Positions 23,794 to 35,500 of a stretch of DNA of 48,052 nucleotides are shown piece by piece. The position numbers and the translations under genes were made by a program. The stretch is from contig MNCI01008094.1 in the NCBI GenBank assembly GCA_015680685.1, positions 68,565 through 116,616 of the forward strand, read 5' to 3'. The notes under the pieces were generated by a model. That model did no database searches, had not been told where the DNA came from, and saw only the letters and a list, made by a program, of their open reading frames with translations. This DNA comes from Gnetum montanum. Its lineage: Eukaryota > Streptophyta > Gnetopsida > Gnetales > Gnetaceae. Position 1 is the stretch's first letter. Each line of letters starts with the position of its first letter.

Positions 23794-23814
23794 CTATCCC
23801 TGGCAATGGTGCCA
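23794..23814 (-). other. Primer-binding site of the TR-GAG element
   Basis: The minus strand reads TGGCACCATTGCCAGGGAT, starting one base after the 5' LTR. It matches the tRNA-Asp-type site TGGCGCCGTTGCCGGGGA used by Athila-like gypsy elements except for G-to-A type changes. Confidence 0.8.
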
Positions 23815-24538
23815 ATGATGAGTGGCGAGGTACCCCTACACTCAACCATACGAATACGAGAGTTACACACATGATCCGGTCGAACTCCGCAAATGGACTA
23901 GTTGTGGCATCTAGATAGTTAGCCTTAGATCGCAGTTCATTGTCTTCCCACCTAGAATAGTATTAGCCTTGTCATGTATGGTTTAGTCCAGAGTGAGGTG
24001 TATAATGGGTTTCTAATCTAATGCTACTCCTGAAGGAAATGGAAAGTAATATTCACTAATCTAGGAGAGAGAAGATGAGAGAATCTAATCTAGCCTAAGT
24101 GTGATGAGCATCTATTCTTGATTATCTGTACACATCTTGGACTTTGTGTACGAATACCACTGGGATTACCAAGCGCAGATCCTAGGTATGCTATTGGGTT
24201 ACCAAGTAGTCACACTTAAATGCTTGTAATCAAGTCGTACTCATTCTGCGTTTTAACATGAGATAAGGGTGAGAAGATATTAACTAGGAAAGTAGTAAAT
24301 AACAATTAATTAAATAATTAAGCTAAGTGAATGCTGCAATGATGAAGTAATCTCAATCTTTATTTTTGATCATGTGCATGTCCAAGTACGTCACACTCGA
24401 ATAAAGGATGTCGTACAATTACAATCACCACACTACAGGCATACACTCGGGAATAATTCTAACTCTAAGAAGGAAAAACTGCAAGAGTCTGGGTAAGTAA
24501 CTAACAACTAACTACCTAGAATAAGGAAAGCTACCTCT

Positions 24539-24546
24539 TATTTATA
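24539..24546 (-). promoter_or_regulatory. LTR TATA box (TATAAATA) of the 5' LTR
   Basis: Same CTCTATAAATAAGAGG context as in the 3' LTR. This copy would drive the element transcript leftwards through gag. Confidence 0.75.
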
Positions 24547-24560
24547 GAGATTGAGGAAGG

Positions 24561-24712
24561 TTGCGATATCATGTATGTGATATCACAGCTAGGCTGCGAT
24601 ATTGCATACGCGATATTGCGCATGCGATATCACGTCTACTATGATATCGCGGATGTGATATCGCGGGTGCAATATCATGGGTGTGTTATCATGGGTGCGA
24701 TATCGTAGCTGT
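24561..24712. repeat. GATATC palindrome array in U3 (5' LTR)
   Basis: About ten units of 14-18 bp with cores such as TGCGATATCG, GTGATATCGC and GCGATATTGC. It is expanded compared with the 3' LTR and lies just upstream of the TATA box. Confidence 0.8.
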
Positions 24713-24733
24713 CAGCAAATTCATGACTCATCA

Positions 24734-24738
24734 AAACT
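24734..24738. other. Target-site duplication (right), AAACT
   Basis: Exact repeat of 17977-17981. A further copy at 24911-24915 belongs to the later 177-bp duplication. Confidence 0.9.
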
Positions 24739-24805
24739 CCTATTGTATAATAAAAATAAATAATTATTATCATTTACTCTAAAAAAGCAAATAATAAATA
24801 TGGTG
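24739..24805 (-). repeat. 5' LTR of the copia element, remainder
   Basis: CCTATTGTATAATAAAAATAAATAATTATTAT matches 13762-13793 of the left LTR in TR-GAG-free form. Similarity fades after about 24782, so the outer end is approximate. Confidence 0.6.
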
Positions 24806-25076
24806 TAGCATCCATAATTAATGCTTATAAATATGGTTAACCTACTACATTTATGGTACCATTCAATCATAGTGTAACCAAACTTTGTTAGTTTCATTTA
24901 TGACTCATCAAAACTCCTATTGTATAATAAAAACAAATAATTATTATCATTTACTCTAAAAAAGCAAATAATAAATATGGTGTAGCATCCATAATTAATG
25001 CTTATAAATATGGTTAACCTACTACATTTATGGTACCATTCAATCATAGTGTAACCAAACTTTGTTAGTTTCATTT

Positions 25077-28000
25077 CTTAATTCCTATAGTAGTTAACAA
25101 GTGCCCACAACATGATTTTTAGTTGGTTGTATGGTGTCTTTATTTGAATGGGATGTACCTAAACATATTTCATGAATAATAATAAAGATCAATATTGACT
25201 TAATTTCATTATAGCAATTTGACTTAGAATAAATTTATTTTCTTACATTTACTTCTATTACAACATAGTATAATATTTACAATTTGATGCACATTAATCA
25301 TAGAAGAATGTGGATAAGTAATTCTGAGCATAAACATGTATATTTCTTATAATACTAGTAGTGTTATTACTTGAGTTACCCAATAGCATTATTACATCCA
25401 CTTCTTTGGTTCATCACAAATCAAGACCAAGGGTGGTTATTACATTGTCCTCCATGAGTTTGAGCATCAAACTCCACAAAGACATCATCATTGAACATAT
25501 TCCCAACTCCTAGAGGCCTCCAAGAACCATTTCAATTCATAATCTAACTTATGAGCATTATTCTTAGTAATTCTAGAAAACTTTAGGAAAGAAAAGTTTT
25601 CTAAGTATTAGAGGTGATGTGAATCCTACATTAGCATTCCATCTTGACCATTAATATCATGTCAACTAAACCCTGGATCATCCTATCCATGTTAGTTATA
25701 CTAAAACTACATGTTGACCTCAAATTTGATCCTATGATGCCTCCTATAGCTAGCCCAAGATCCCTTAACATACTAGGAGTCAAATCTCAGCATTTTAGCA
25801 ACTTTTCCTTCAGACCCTTGGGACCAAAACTTTTCTAACTCTAGAGGTGATGTTGATGCTGATGCTAATTCAATGTTAGCATCAATAACTCCATGTCTTT
25901 TTTCATCACCTCCATGGAACTTCACACCTATATTTTTCAACATTTCACAAATCTAAAAGGTTTTTCACATCTAATAAACATCATCATAGCTCATTTCAAT
26001 ATTAATTTAGACATCCTGGAAGCTAGAAATGATAACTTGGAAAAGTGATCAAAATTTTTCTAAGTACCAACTAATGCTTATGTTAATGCCAATGTTAACA
26101 TCAATCTAAATACTCTTGAAGATTGGCAAATGATAGCCTTGATATTTAAGCTTTTCATTCCACATTATCCCATAGCTTCTCAGGCTCCTTAGCATTTTCT
26201 TGATAGTATTTGACATTAGTTCAAGTGTAACACAAGGTCCTGGAGTTTAAAACTATAATTTATGAAAATGTAAAAATATTTCACTATGAAACACCACAAA
26301 AATTTAAAAGTTATAGCTAATTTTCATCATGTAGCTTTCACCCCATGAAACCCAAGGCAAAACTTCATTGTAAATGTGAAGATTATAATCCACAGTGGAT
26401 AATTTCACATACTTTATACTTTTGGGATAGAAGAATGCCTCATAAATGGTCAAATCCTTATTCCCCAAGTGAAAAACGTTACCTAGTATCTATATTTGGG
26501 CTTGGGGGTTAAACTACCTTTTGGAATGCCAAAAATAGCAATTTGATGGGTTGTATGGGGGTATGCACTTTTCTACACTAAAAATATTTGTAGGGAAAAA
26601 TCGCATCTACCCCTAGTGTGGAGAGGTGGATGAATTTCCCCTTATCTTGGAAACTTCCCAACAACCACACACCACCCCACAAACACCCCCACCCCCGACA
26701 CCACCACCCNNNNNNNATGGAGGTTGCATGCTCATCTTGGAAACCTTCCCCCTCTGCATGAAGGCTCCACCCCCAACATAGAAATTACATCCCCTAGCAT
26801 GGAAGCCATAATAGCTAGATTTCATCACTCCATGCATTCCAACATTGACCAACCACTTCATCAAGGATGGCAGAGGACTCAACATGGAAGATTCATCTCC
26901 AATGTAGAAGGTTTGCCCCCATTACTATTTATAGTTAATGGAATGGCCATTGGGGAAAGGCACTTACCATATATAGTAACCCCCCAAATTTGGGCACCCA
27001 TCTCACTTGAATGAGATAGAAATCTGCAACAATTTGATAGCTAATTTGTAGCCATTATGGAGCCAAATTACAACCAAATAATAGCCATTTTGCAACCCCA
27101 TTCATGGCCTAAGACCTATAAAAACTAATCTCAAATACCATCTACAAGTTTTACATTTTTTTTTTTTGCAATCTAATACTATTGGAATTGGTTACACAAT
27201 TTTTACATAATTCAACAATTTGTTCATGGTTTTACATTTAGAAATTCTCAAGCACTAAAGAGTTCTGACAAGTTACCATATTTATATTCTCTTGAACTCA
27301 GTGTGAAAAACATCTAACCTTGTGATATTATAACCCCCTTTGGGATTTTTGGATTTTCAAGCTCCACACTACACTCCTAGGAATTCCAACTCCTAGCATA
27401 GAGCACTTGGATAGCTTAGATTCTTCACACTTTTCAGCCCCCACCATAGCCAACATTGCAAATCTAGAGTAGCAACACAAGAGGTTTGATAGCATCAGGA
27501 GTGGTAGGACATCTAACTCATGGAGTTGACTACATCAACTTCAATGGACCCTAAACCCCCTACTACCCACTCAAGCATCATCTATACACATTTCTCTATC
27601 TTATTCTTTATTCTTTCTCAATAAAGTTTTAAGTTCTATGTTTTGTGTGCAAAATATATCTGTTTATTTTCCATCCATTATTCAGATCTGTTATCAATTT
27701 TAGCATTCTATTCTATTTTTATTATCCCACTTTGCATTTTGTAAGTCCATAGTTGATTTTTCAAACCAACTAGGATGCACTGAATCCCATTTTTCATAGA
27801 GGCCCTAGGGATTCATGGGTTCAGGACTACTATGCACAAGATCTGTTGATCTTTCTAGCAATTAATTTTTTCAATTGCAATAGTTTACTTGGCACTAAAA
27901 GAAAGGCCTCTATCCATTTTCTATGCCAAAATCTATTAGCCATATTACCAACATTGTCTCTTAGTAGTAAATTTTCATTTTTGTAGCAAAGATCTTGGAA

Positions 28001-28680
28001 ATCCAACAATGTCCTTATCCCCTTGTAGCAGAAATTCTAGTGTGGACATTGTAGGTGGTTCGAGTGCTGAAATTTCACAACATTTGCAATGAACTTTTAG
28101 AACAAAACTAGCATGGAAGTGTTAGCAATCATTTACTTTTTGCTTCCACATTTTTGCCACAAAACTAACATTGTTTTCCACACTAACCAAGCCTATTTCC
28201 CCTCCTTTGTGGGAAAATTTGGTAGCTTGCCAAAATCATTTTGCCATGTCTTTCTAATAATCCATCAAATTGCCCCTCACCCTCCAACAAGCCATGAGGG
28301 TCTATGATCGCAAAGACCTTACCATCATTGAATGTAAGTAATCTTTGAAGGTCAAAGAAATAAATCCTGACTTTACCTTCATAAATCAAGACCATTATTA
28401 GTACATTTGCACCAAAATGTAGGTAGGCCTCATGATTCCACGTGTGAAAGTAAAGGCAAGAAGGAAGTTTAAGCTTGTACATTGAAATGGAAAAGAGTAT
28501 GTCCTTTCCCCATATGACCAAAAAACTCTAACTGATGTCTATGCTAGCATCCTAGCTCAATTGATCGTGATGGAATAGGAAGATTACAAGCATAGCTCAA
28601 AAGAACAACAAAAGGAGGAGGATGAATTTAGGGAAAAATCTTAGTTCAAAAAAATTTTGGGAGAATTATTCCAATGAACA
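25077..28680. other. Non-coding AT-rich region with an assembly gap
   Basis: No coding frame, RNA gene or clear repeat pair was found. A run of seven N lies at 26710-26716, flanked on both sides by similar CATCTTGGAAAC-TTCCC text. From 26590 to 27000 short CATGGAAG/CAT-AGAA words recur, and similar CTAGCATGGAAG words recur at 38640-39060. Both could be parts of the two LTRs of the element that carries gag at 28690, but no LTR ends could be fixed. Confidence 0.35.
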
Positions 28681-28689
28681 TCTCCCAAG

Positions 28690-30810
28690 GTCATAGTTCC
28701 TTCCTCTAATTCTTTTGTTTTCTTCATGGGAATGGTATCACCATCTTCCACTCCTTCCTATCCTACCACGACTAGTCCCACACCAATCATATCCACATAT
28801 CAAACTCAATCAATGTCATAGCAAATAACCTATAACACATTAGTATTTTCTCTACACAACCTTGTTCTATACAACCATCAACGGTGGTTTTTACCACTAC
28901 AAATCCATTAACTACCTGTGCGAGGTCCACCATGGGACCCCAAGAAACTCAAGGGTCACACATCCCCTTTATCCGATTTTTGCCTCAAGTACCAGCACAA
29001 ACATCATTTTTCTTGTTTGGCCCACAAGCTACAACCATAACATAACCTCTTCCTTCCATCCTAGAACCCATAGTGAGGTCATACGCCTCACAACAAATAC
29101 CACAACCATATGTGCAAGCCTTGCAACCAATAGGGCTATCATAGGGCTTGGATCAAGCCTTCCAAATGATCAAGGACCTAACGGAGGAGTTGAAGAGGCT
29201 TAAAGCCTCTACTTTACATGTGATCAAGATTATGAACTTCTACTAGGATGATTCCATTAATCCTATGACCTCATCCCTTACACTTCCTCTTGGTGTCTCT
29301 ATTCCCAAGTTTAGCAAATACAATGGAGAAGGTGATCCCAATGCTCACCTTATTACCTTTTAATCTGAATGCTTACTCTTATAGCCATGGTCTCATACCA
29401 TCATGAGTATTTTCCCTATGTCCATGACTTGGAAAGCACTTGATTAGTATTGTGCATTACCTAAGGGATCCATAACCTCTTTGGAGGACTTGATTGCTCA
29501 ATTTGTCAACCGCTTCAAGCATAACTTGAAGCCTAATAAAATGCTTGAACAACTCATGAAAGTCAAGTAGGGTTCCTTAGAGCTAATGCAAAAATTCATT
29601 CAATGGTGGAAAGGACTATTGAATGTAATACCATAACCCATCACTAAGCCCCACCTATTGGCCATATTTAACGGAGTAGTTAATGACTTCATCAAGTCCA
29701 AGCTCTACTACCTTAACCCATGGTCCCTCAACTAGGCATTTTCTTAAACTAAAATTATAGAAGATTCTATAAAGGCTAGCCACAATCCAACCTACATATC
29801 ATACAAAGATTGACATACATAGAGAGATAAAGAGAAAAATAAATAAATCAATTCAACCATAACAACTATGACTAAAGAAACAAAGACCACAAACCAAGGG
29901 CCATGGGCCAACCCACCTAAAGTCCCCACTAATAACTGTAATAACCAACTAATAATTGTAATAACAAATAGACCTAATTTAAAAAGAAAGGATAGGTCCA
30001 AATAATCTACCTTACCATTAAATTCATTAGAGCTGTTAAACCAACTTTTGAAAAGTGGGCATATTCAATACAAACATATGTCTAAAGCTTCCCAAAAGAA
30101 ACATGATAGACTTTGAAATAGCTAAAGAACCCACTAGAGCAATGAAAGATGACCTATAGCTGCCTAAGTACTTCAAATTAGACCACTTCTACCACTATCA
30201 CCAGTTGTCTGTTCATGACACAAACTTTTCCCTCACACTAAGGAATAACTTGCAAAGAATGATAGATAAGGGAAGTTGGTCTTAGATGCTTCCAAGCTAG
30301 TTTGATCACAAACTCAATCGATGTAGGTCTACAAGGACCTATTGAATGCTAATGACAGCCCTTACATCATTTCAGAATTAAACATTGATGATGATCAAAA
30401 ACCCCCAAAAGAACCATTCATGATCCAAGTACCACCTTGTGATGAAAAGGCTTCTCCAACCTCCATCAGCTCAAGATCCTCCTTCATCATAATAATAATA
30501 TCATGAGTGCCTCAAAGGGATCCTTTTGTCTTTAGGATACCTCAACCTAACATAACCCAATCGGTTGTAGCCTAAACAACTACGCAATGACAACTTATGA
30601 TGGTTAATGCTACCACCTCTTCCTCACAATTGATGTCTGATAACCAAAAAACTTCATCCAAACAAAGGAATAAGCATAAGCAAAAGCCTACCAGCAAGGG
30701 TAATAAGCAAATAGAGGCACAAAAGGAAGTGAGCCCACTAAAGCCCACTCCCCTTTTAGCTATACCCATGACCTCCTATGTTCAACCCATTTCAACCAAC
30801 AAGCCATAGG
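28690..30810 (+). pseudogene. gag: Gag of Tat-type gypsy element 2
   Basis: A Pro/Thr/Ser-rich N-terminus leads into LTEELKRLKAS (about 29175) and the Gag core: VSIPKFSKYNGEGDPNAHL, MSMTWKALD and GSITSLEDLIAQFVNRF (about 29470), which are the plant retrotransposon-Gag signature. KIIEDSIKA follows. Near 30170 KYFKLDHFYHYHQLSVHDT resembles the His-rich end region of Tat Gag (usually FHxxxGHDT), then NNLQRMIDKG. The last open segment (30597-30806) is basic. Stops are mostly TAG. Protease follows with a short gap, so gag and protease formed one polyprotein. The product would be the particle shell. Confidence 0.8.
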
Positions 30811-30839
30811 AGAAGACCAAAACCTATAGCCAAAACAAT

Positions 30840-31735
30840 GAGGAAAAGCCCCAAAAACCACAACCTAAAGCCAAAGTTCACATTTTGGAACACATGGAGA
30901 AAGTAAATCACAACTGGGGCAACAAGCCCATGGCCAACAATAAAAACCTCCTCAGTGCAATGAACCAAGTTAGGTAATCACTCAAGCAAAAGAACATAAT
31001 CTTAAGTTTGTATGACCTGATCATGCTTTTTGCCACACATCATGAGGTGTTAGTCAAAATTTTTACTTCTATCCTCTTTAGTAAGGACATCCTCGCTAAT
31101 GAGAAATCCATCCATGTAGTGATGATCCTTCCCTCACCAACTGGGGAGAAGTTAACACCTCTAATATTTTGCAAGAGTAAAGTTAAGGTTAATCCCCAAA
31201 ATGGCAAAGTAATTAGGACACCTTTATTCATAACCATATGCATAGGGTAATTTAAAGTACATTAGGTGCATGTTGATGATGGAGCCATAACTAACATCAT
31301 TCCATGCACCATTGTTGAATGCTTGCGCTTAACTAAGTAGATATAACCTACAACCATCTTAACTCTTAAGTCCTTCAATGGATCAAGGGTTTTTGTCAAG
31401 GGGCTTCTCCTTGGATTTTATGGTAGGGGAGTGATTCCCCATCACCATCAATTTCTTAGTGGTGGAGGAGACACTAGGATTCAACTTGATCCTAGGAAGA
31501 CCTTAGTTGCTCAATGATAAACTATGTCCTTTCCCATCCATTAGAAATTCACCTTCCTTACAAAGGAGGTGAAATCATCATTCATGATGATAACATGGTT
31601 TACCTGGCTATCAACAACATAAACATAGAGCAAGGGTCTAAAGTGGAGGTTCAAGGATAAGCTCCCAACCATGAAATCCAATAGCCCAAAAGAGAGCAAC
31701 AGCCCAATAATGATAACAAAAAATAAAAAATGCAT
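30840..31735 (+). pseudogene. Aspartic protease of Tat-type element 2
   Basis: Residues VDDGAITNIIPCTIVECLRL (about 31270-31330) match the retropepsin site of Tat elements (usually DGGSSxN[IL][IL]P). The last block GRP-LLND near 31495 matches the GRPWL motif with Trp changed to TAG. Upstream (31008-31250) are the pre-protease blocks KIFTSILFSKDILAN and RTPLFITICIG. It would cut the Gag-Pol polyprotein. RT is not found downstream: the sequence passes within 370 bp to the pol-linked repeat. Confidence 0.75.
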
Positions 31736-31739
31736 TATG

Positions 31740-32100
31740 GGATGAACTCCCTTTTAACAATGTTTGTAAAGTGGATGGCAAATATAAGCTTATGCAAAAT
31801 AAGCCTTACTCATTTTCTAACCTTACAAAGATAAGGAAGAATCTATACAAGTGAAGTTCACCTTAACCTTCTACATCCTGTGCCCTTATAACCAGATGTA
31901 CAGATAGCCATATAGCCTAACCTTCTTTTTCAATTTGTTATACTCTTTCATGCATTTTTAGTTTACTCTTTATGCACATATCCTATGCATGTAGCCTATT
32001 CTCATTTGAGTTTTTACTTATCTATTACAACCTTTATTTACTTTTACTAGTATTATAAACACCAAAAAGCCTTATAAATATATTTCTTTTTCATAACTAA
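31740..32100. other. Deletion scar between protease and the pol-linked repeat
   Basis: AT-rich text with no RT, RNase H or integrase motif. In remnant 1 about 3.5 kb of pol precedes the equivalent repeat. Confidence 0.5.
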
Positions 32101-32101
32101 T

Positions 32102-32225
32102 CCACTATAACCTTAAACTAGCATCACAATCTGCTAAGACTTTAAACTAGAAATATGGCCTACCATGGCCTTAAATTGGCAACATAATATAGCCTATGTC
32201 TATGATGGCCTAAAACTAGCAAACA
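32102..32225 (+). repeat. Pol-linked tandem repeat (4 units)
   Basis: Units CCACTATAACCTTAAACTAGCA, CTGCTAAGACTTTAAACTAG, CTACCATGGCCTTAAATTGGCA and TCTATGATGGCCTAAAACTAGCA, spaced about 30 bp, in the same orientation relative to gag-pol as at 8383-8760. Confidence 0.8.
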
Positions 32226-32540
32226 TCTTGATCATTATTATACTTCTTTTTTTAGCCTATTATCACACCGATTAGCCATTTAATGTTATAGCTAAGACAT
32301 CAACATAGCCATTCTCGATGTTTACAATGTCTATTACAACTATAGATATATATAGCCAAAATAAAATAAAAATTTAAAGTTAAAGTTAAAGTGTCCATAA
32401 TATACATAACCATGGCCACACTATGTAGTAAAATGTCAAAAAATATAATAATAATCATCTATAACATAGTCTTGGCTAATCATATCCATTGACATGAAAA
32501 TAAAAAAAAATAGCCAAACAAGCTAAGCTGATGGAGGCTA

Positions 32541-35500
32541 CTAAGTGACATCCAAAGGAGCAAGTGGTGAGTCATTCCCACCCTCACCACTAAGGCTACC
32601 AATGTCTTCTGATGATTGAAATACAACAACAAATAGCCATTTAGTGACCAATAGCCAAGACCATAACTTAAAACTAAAAATAGAAAACATAAAATATATC
32701 AAACCAGTGAGGATTCTGGCTCCATAACTTCCAAGGGTAGATGTGGAAGGCCTTCCTCCAAACAATGGAGGATCTGGTCGTCCATCATGTTGACTAATCA
32801 ACATCACCAAGATTAACACTAGAAAGGATGCTATTCCTATCTACCATAGTCTAAGTAGATGACTCCTAGGTCATAATAGCCATAGAAGTCTCACCTATAG
32901 TAGTGGTAATCTAAGTCGAAGGGGATTTCTCCACTATGAAAATACTTTCAAAAAGCTAATAAGCACTCTCTGCCTAAATCCCCTAAATGAACATCTCTTT
33001 CTTACATCATTCAACCAACTCCTCCTTGAGCCACTTGAGGTAAGCCCCATGATCTACCTTGTACTATTACTTGTGAACCTTTTGTTTATTACCCCACTCT
33101 AGGACCCAAGTACAGTGATCTTTCTAGTCCTCAATCTTATAGGAGATGAGATCCATCAACATATGTTCTTCTACCATCTCTCGTAAGATCACTACTTTGT
33201 CCTAAATGACATGCCAGTAGTGGGCCCACGTGATCTCCCTAGTCTGTAGCTCCCCTAAGTTAGTTACTTGGGCCTCCACAAAGGCCTTGTGGTCTAAGAG
33301 ATCTCTGATATTTTCCTCCTATCATTAAGTCTTTTCCCTTAAGGCCACAACTTCCTCCCATAAGGATTTGTTGAACCTCTCTAGCTCCCATGAAGTCTTT
33401 GCACACAACATTGCTAGATTAGTAGTAGTCTCGTACAACTTCAAGGGTACACTAAATACATCAAAGGGAAGCTTAGGCAAGGACTCAATCTTCATGTCTC
33501 TTCTAGAGTCCCACTCCATAGAAGGCACTACACAAACATAAAAATACAACCAATAAACATTATATACAATCTAAGATGACCATGATATAAGCATAACCTA
33601 TAGCATAGATAATCAACTAAGGCACATAAAATGAGTTTCTTACCTATCTTGGGTGCAACCTATTGCAACTAGTTAATGATGTCCTTAGCCATCTCATGCA
33701 TGAACTCCACCTTATCTGGAGTCTCCACCCATGATTTCACATGAAACTTAGAGACAAGTGCTTGCACTAGTGGCTTAGGAACTACTATAATCATATTAAT
33801 CATCAAATGGTTAGGATGAAAACCAAAATTAAACTATAAGATATAATGAAAATATTAAGGCATAGGCATACCTAGCTCCTCCTCCTCTTCCCTCTCAAGA
33901 ATGATGATGGGGGATGTACCTAGTACCACCTCACTAAACAAGGAATCTAGATCATTTATATCTATGTTGGTAAACCCTTCAACCTCAAGTTGCTTTAGAA
34001 GTACCTCTTATGCATGCCTTTGTTCTACCTCAATAGCAACTTGGGCTACCATGGCCTGATTCTTATCTACAAGCATAGCACATAGAAAACTAGTTAATAC
34101 ATCTAACCATCAAGTAGCCATAAACTTTGAAACATAAAATAGACAAACTTAAATAAAGCATACCTATAATCACCTGCTATAATGGCCTAAGCTTAAACTT
34201 AAGCTTCTTTAGGTCGGGTTGGTTTGATGTCAATGGTGCTTCCTCCATAGGCCTCTTAAGTTTCTCTCAACTATCCCTTTGTCCTCCCTATGTAGTCATT
34301 TGGCCTTCATGAAACTTGCTAGGAACATGAGAGGCTCCACATCATCTTTAATGTTAGGAGATTTACATTGCCTAACATTAAGATCCTTACTAGTAATGGA
34401 TAATGTATCATCCATCCCCTTTTGTGGGTTCTAAGCCTACTCTGTTGGACAAATGTGCTTTATCCAAAACCAAAAAGTTGGCTTGGATCTTGGGGAACAC
34501 ATTGCCCATTCCTATACACCACTAGAAACTTTGCAAACCTCTTCAGATAACCCACAAAAAAATCCAAAGTGCATATAGATTATTGTTGAGGTGTTTATGT
34601 GAAGTATTAGGATCTCCTCCATAAGCCCATTAGTCAAAGCAACTACCTAGTTAAACTAAGTTTCATCCATCAAGACCTTATTAAAGGTCTAGCCCTATTC
34701 AATGTCAATCATCTTCTTTTGTGATAATAGTTTATGAAATGCATGAAACTTGAATAAAGGATATGATTTCTTCATGTCAAGGTTCATGGAGCCATCCATG
34801 GAAATTCTGAAGTGGTCCATGTTGGCACCAAGTCACTCCAAAACTTCCTCATGATGGCTTGATTTGTTAACTATCCTAGTTGAAACCTTTGCCCCATCAA
34901 TGGGGATACCAAATAAGCTACAAAAAAGGTCCTCATCAATGTCTATGTTAACCTTAACACCTCGAATGCTGGTGCTAAAATGACTAGCCTTCTCATCGAA
35001 GAAGTCAATGACATGCAACATCTCCATAGCAAGGACGGAAGGGATAGGTGCCATAAATACATCAAGCAAACCCACATGTTGAATGTTTGCCTAAACATAT
35101 TTAGGCACCTATCCCCTCAACCACTCTTGCTTTGGTATCACCTCACAAAACTTTAGGATGAGGGTATCTTCATGACATGCTCTTAAAAGTGGTATGGTAA
35201 CATCATCAAAGGTGGAAGATCCTGCAAAGCAATAACCAAAGTTTAGCATTAACATAAGTAAGTTTAATAACTATTCAAAGAAATAGAATAATTAGAATGT
35301 TCATAACCATAAAACATTAGAAGCCATGGCATTTATGTTTACCTTTCCTCTTCTTCTTCAGTGTGATTTGAGTGGAGGTCCTAGGTACAAGGGTCTAATT
35401 TATGGAGTTCTCAAAGTATACCAACTAGTTGTGCATCATCCCATCATCCTTATACTTCGTGTATACAAGATTGAACTTTGAAGCATATGCATCAAAATCT

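Larger units (their letters stand above)
17982..24733 (-). mobile_element. Complete non-autonomous gag-bearing LTR element (TR-GAG type)
   Basis: A full-length element of 6752 bp: LTRs 17982-18852 and 23816-24733, both ending TGATGAGT...ACTCATCA; primer site; polypurine tract; 5-bp target duplication. The interior codes on the minus strand for Gag and for a second, unknown ORF, but contains no RT, RNase H or integrase. It must therefore have used enzymes of another element. In an alignment by eye of the first ~260 bp the LTRs differ at roughly 12-14% of positions, mostly transitions, so the insertion is not recent. Confidence 0.9.
23816..24733 (-). repeat. 5' LTR of the TR-GAG element
   Basis: 918 bp, TGATGAGT...ACTCATCA, direct repeat of 17982-18852. 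Promoter elements are duplicated (TATA 24539-24546, GATATC array 24561-24712). Confidence 0.9.
13182..24805 (-). mobile_element. Ty1/copia element, minus strand, split by a nested insertion
   Basis: Direct repeats of about 0.6 kb (13182-13815 and 17481-17981 continuing at 24734) flank a minus-strand copia gag-pol remnant with a tRNA-Met-like primer site at the right inner boundary. The right (5') LTR is interrupted by the 17982-24733 element. Joining the two LTR pieces across that insertion restores similarity to the left LTR (13740-13795). The integrase core is deleted. The outer right limit is approximate. Confidence 0.8.
24723..25076 (+). repeat. 177-bp tandem duplication across the LTR/flank junction
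   Basis: 24723-24899 and 24900-25076 are almost identical. Each begins with the last 11 bp of the TR-GAG LTR (ATGACTCATCA) followed by AAACTCC and the copia LTR flank. The unit joins element end and flank, so it was duplicated after the insertion. Confidence 0.9.
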
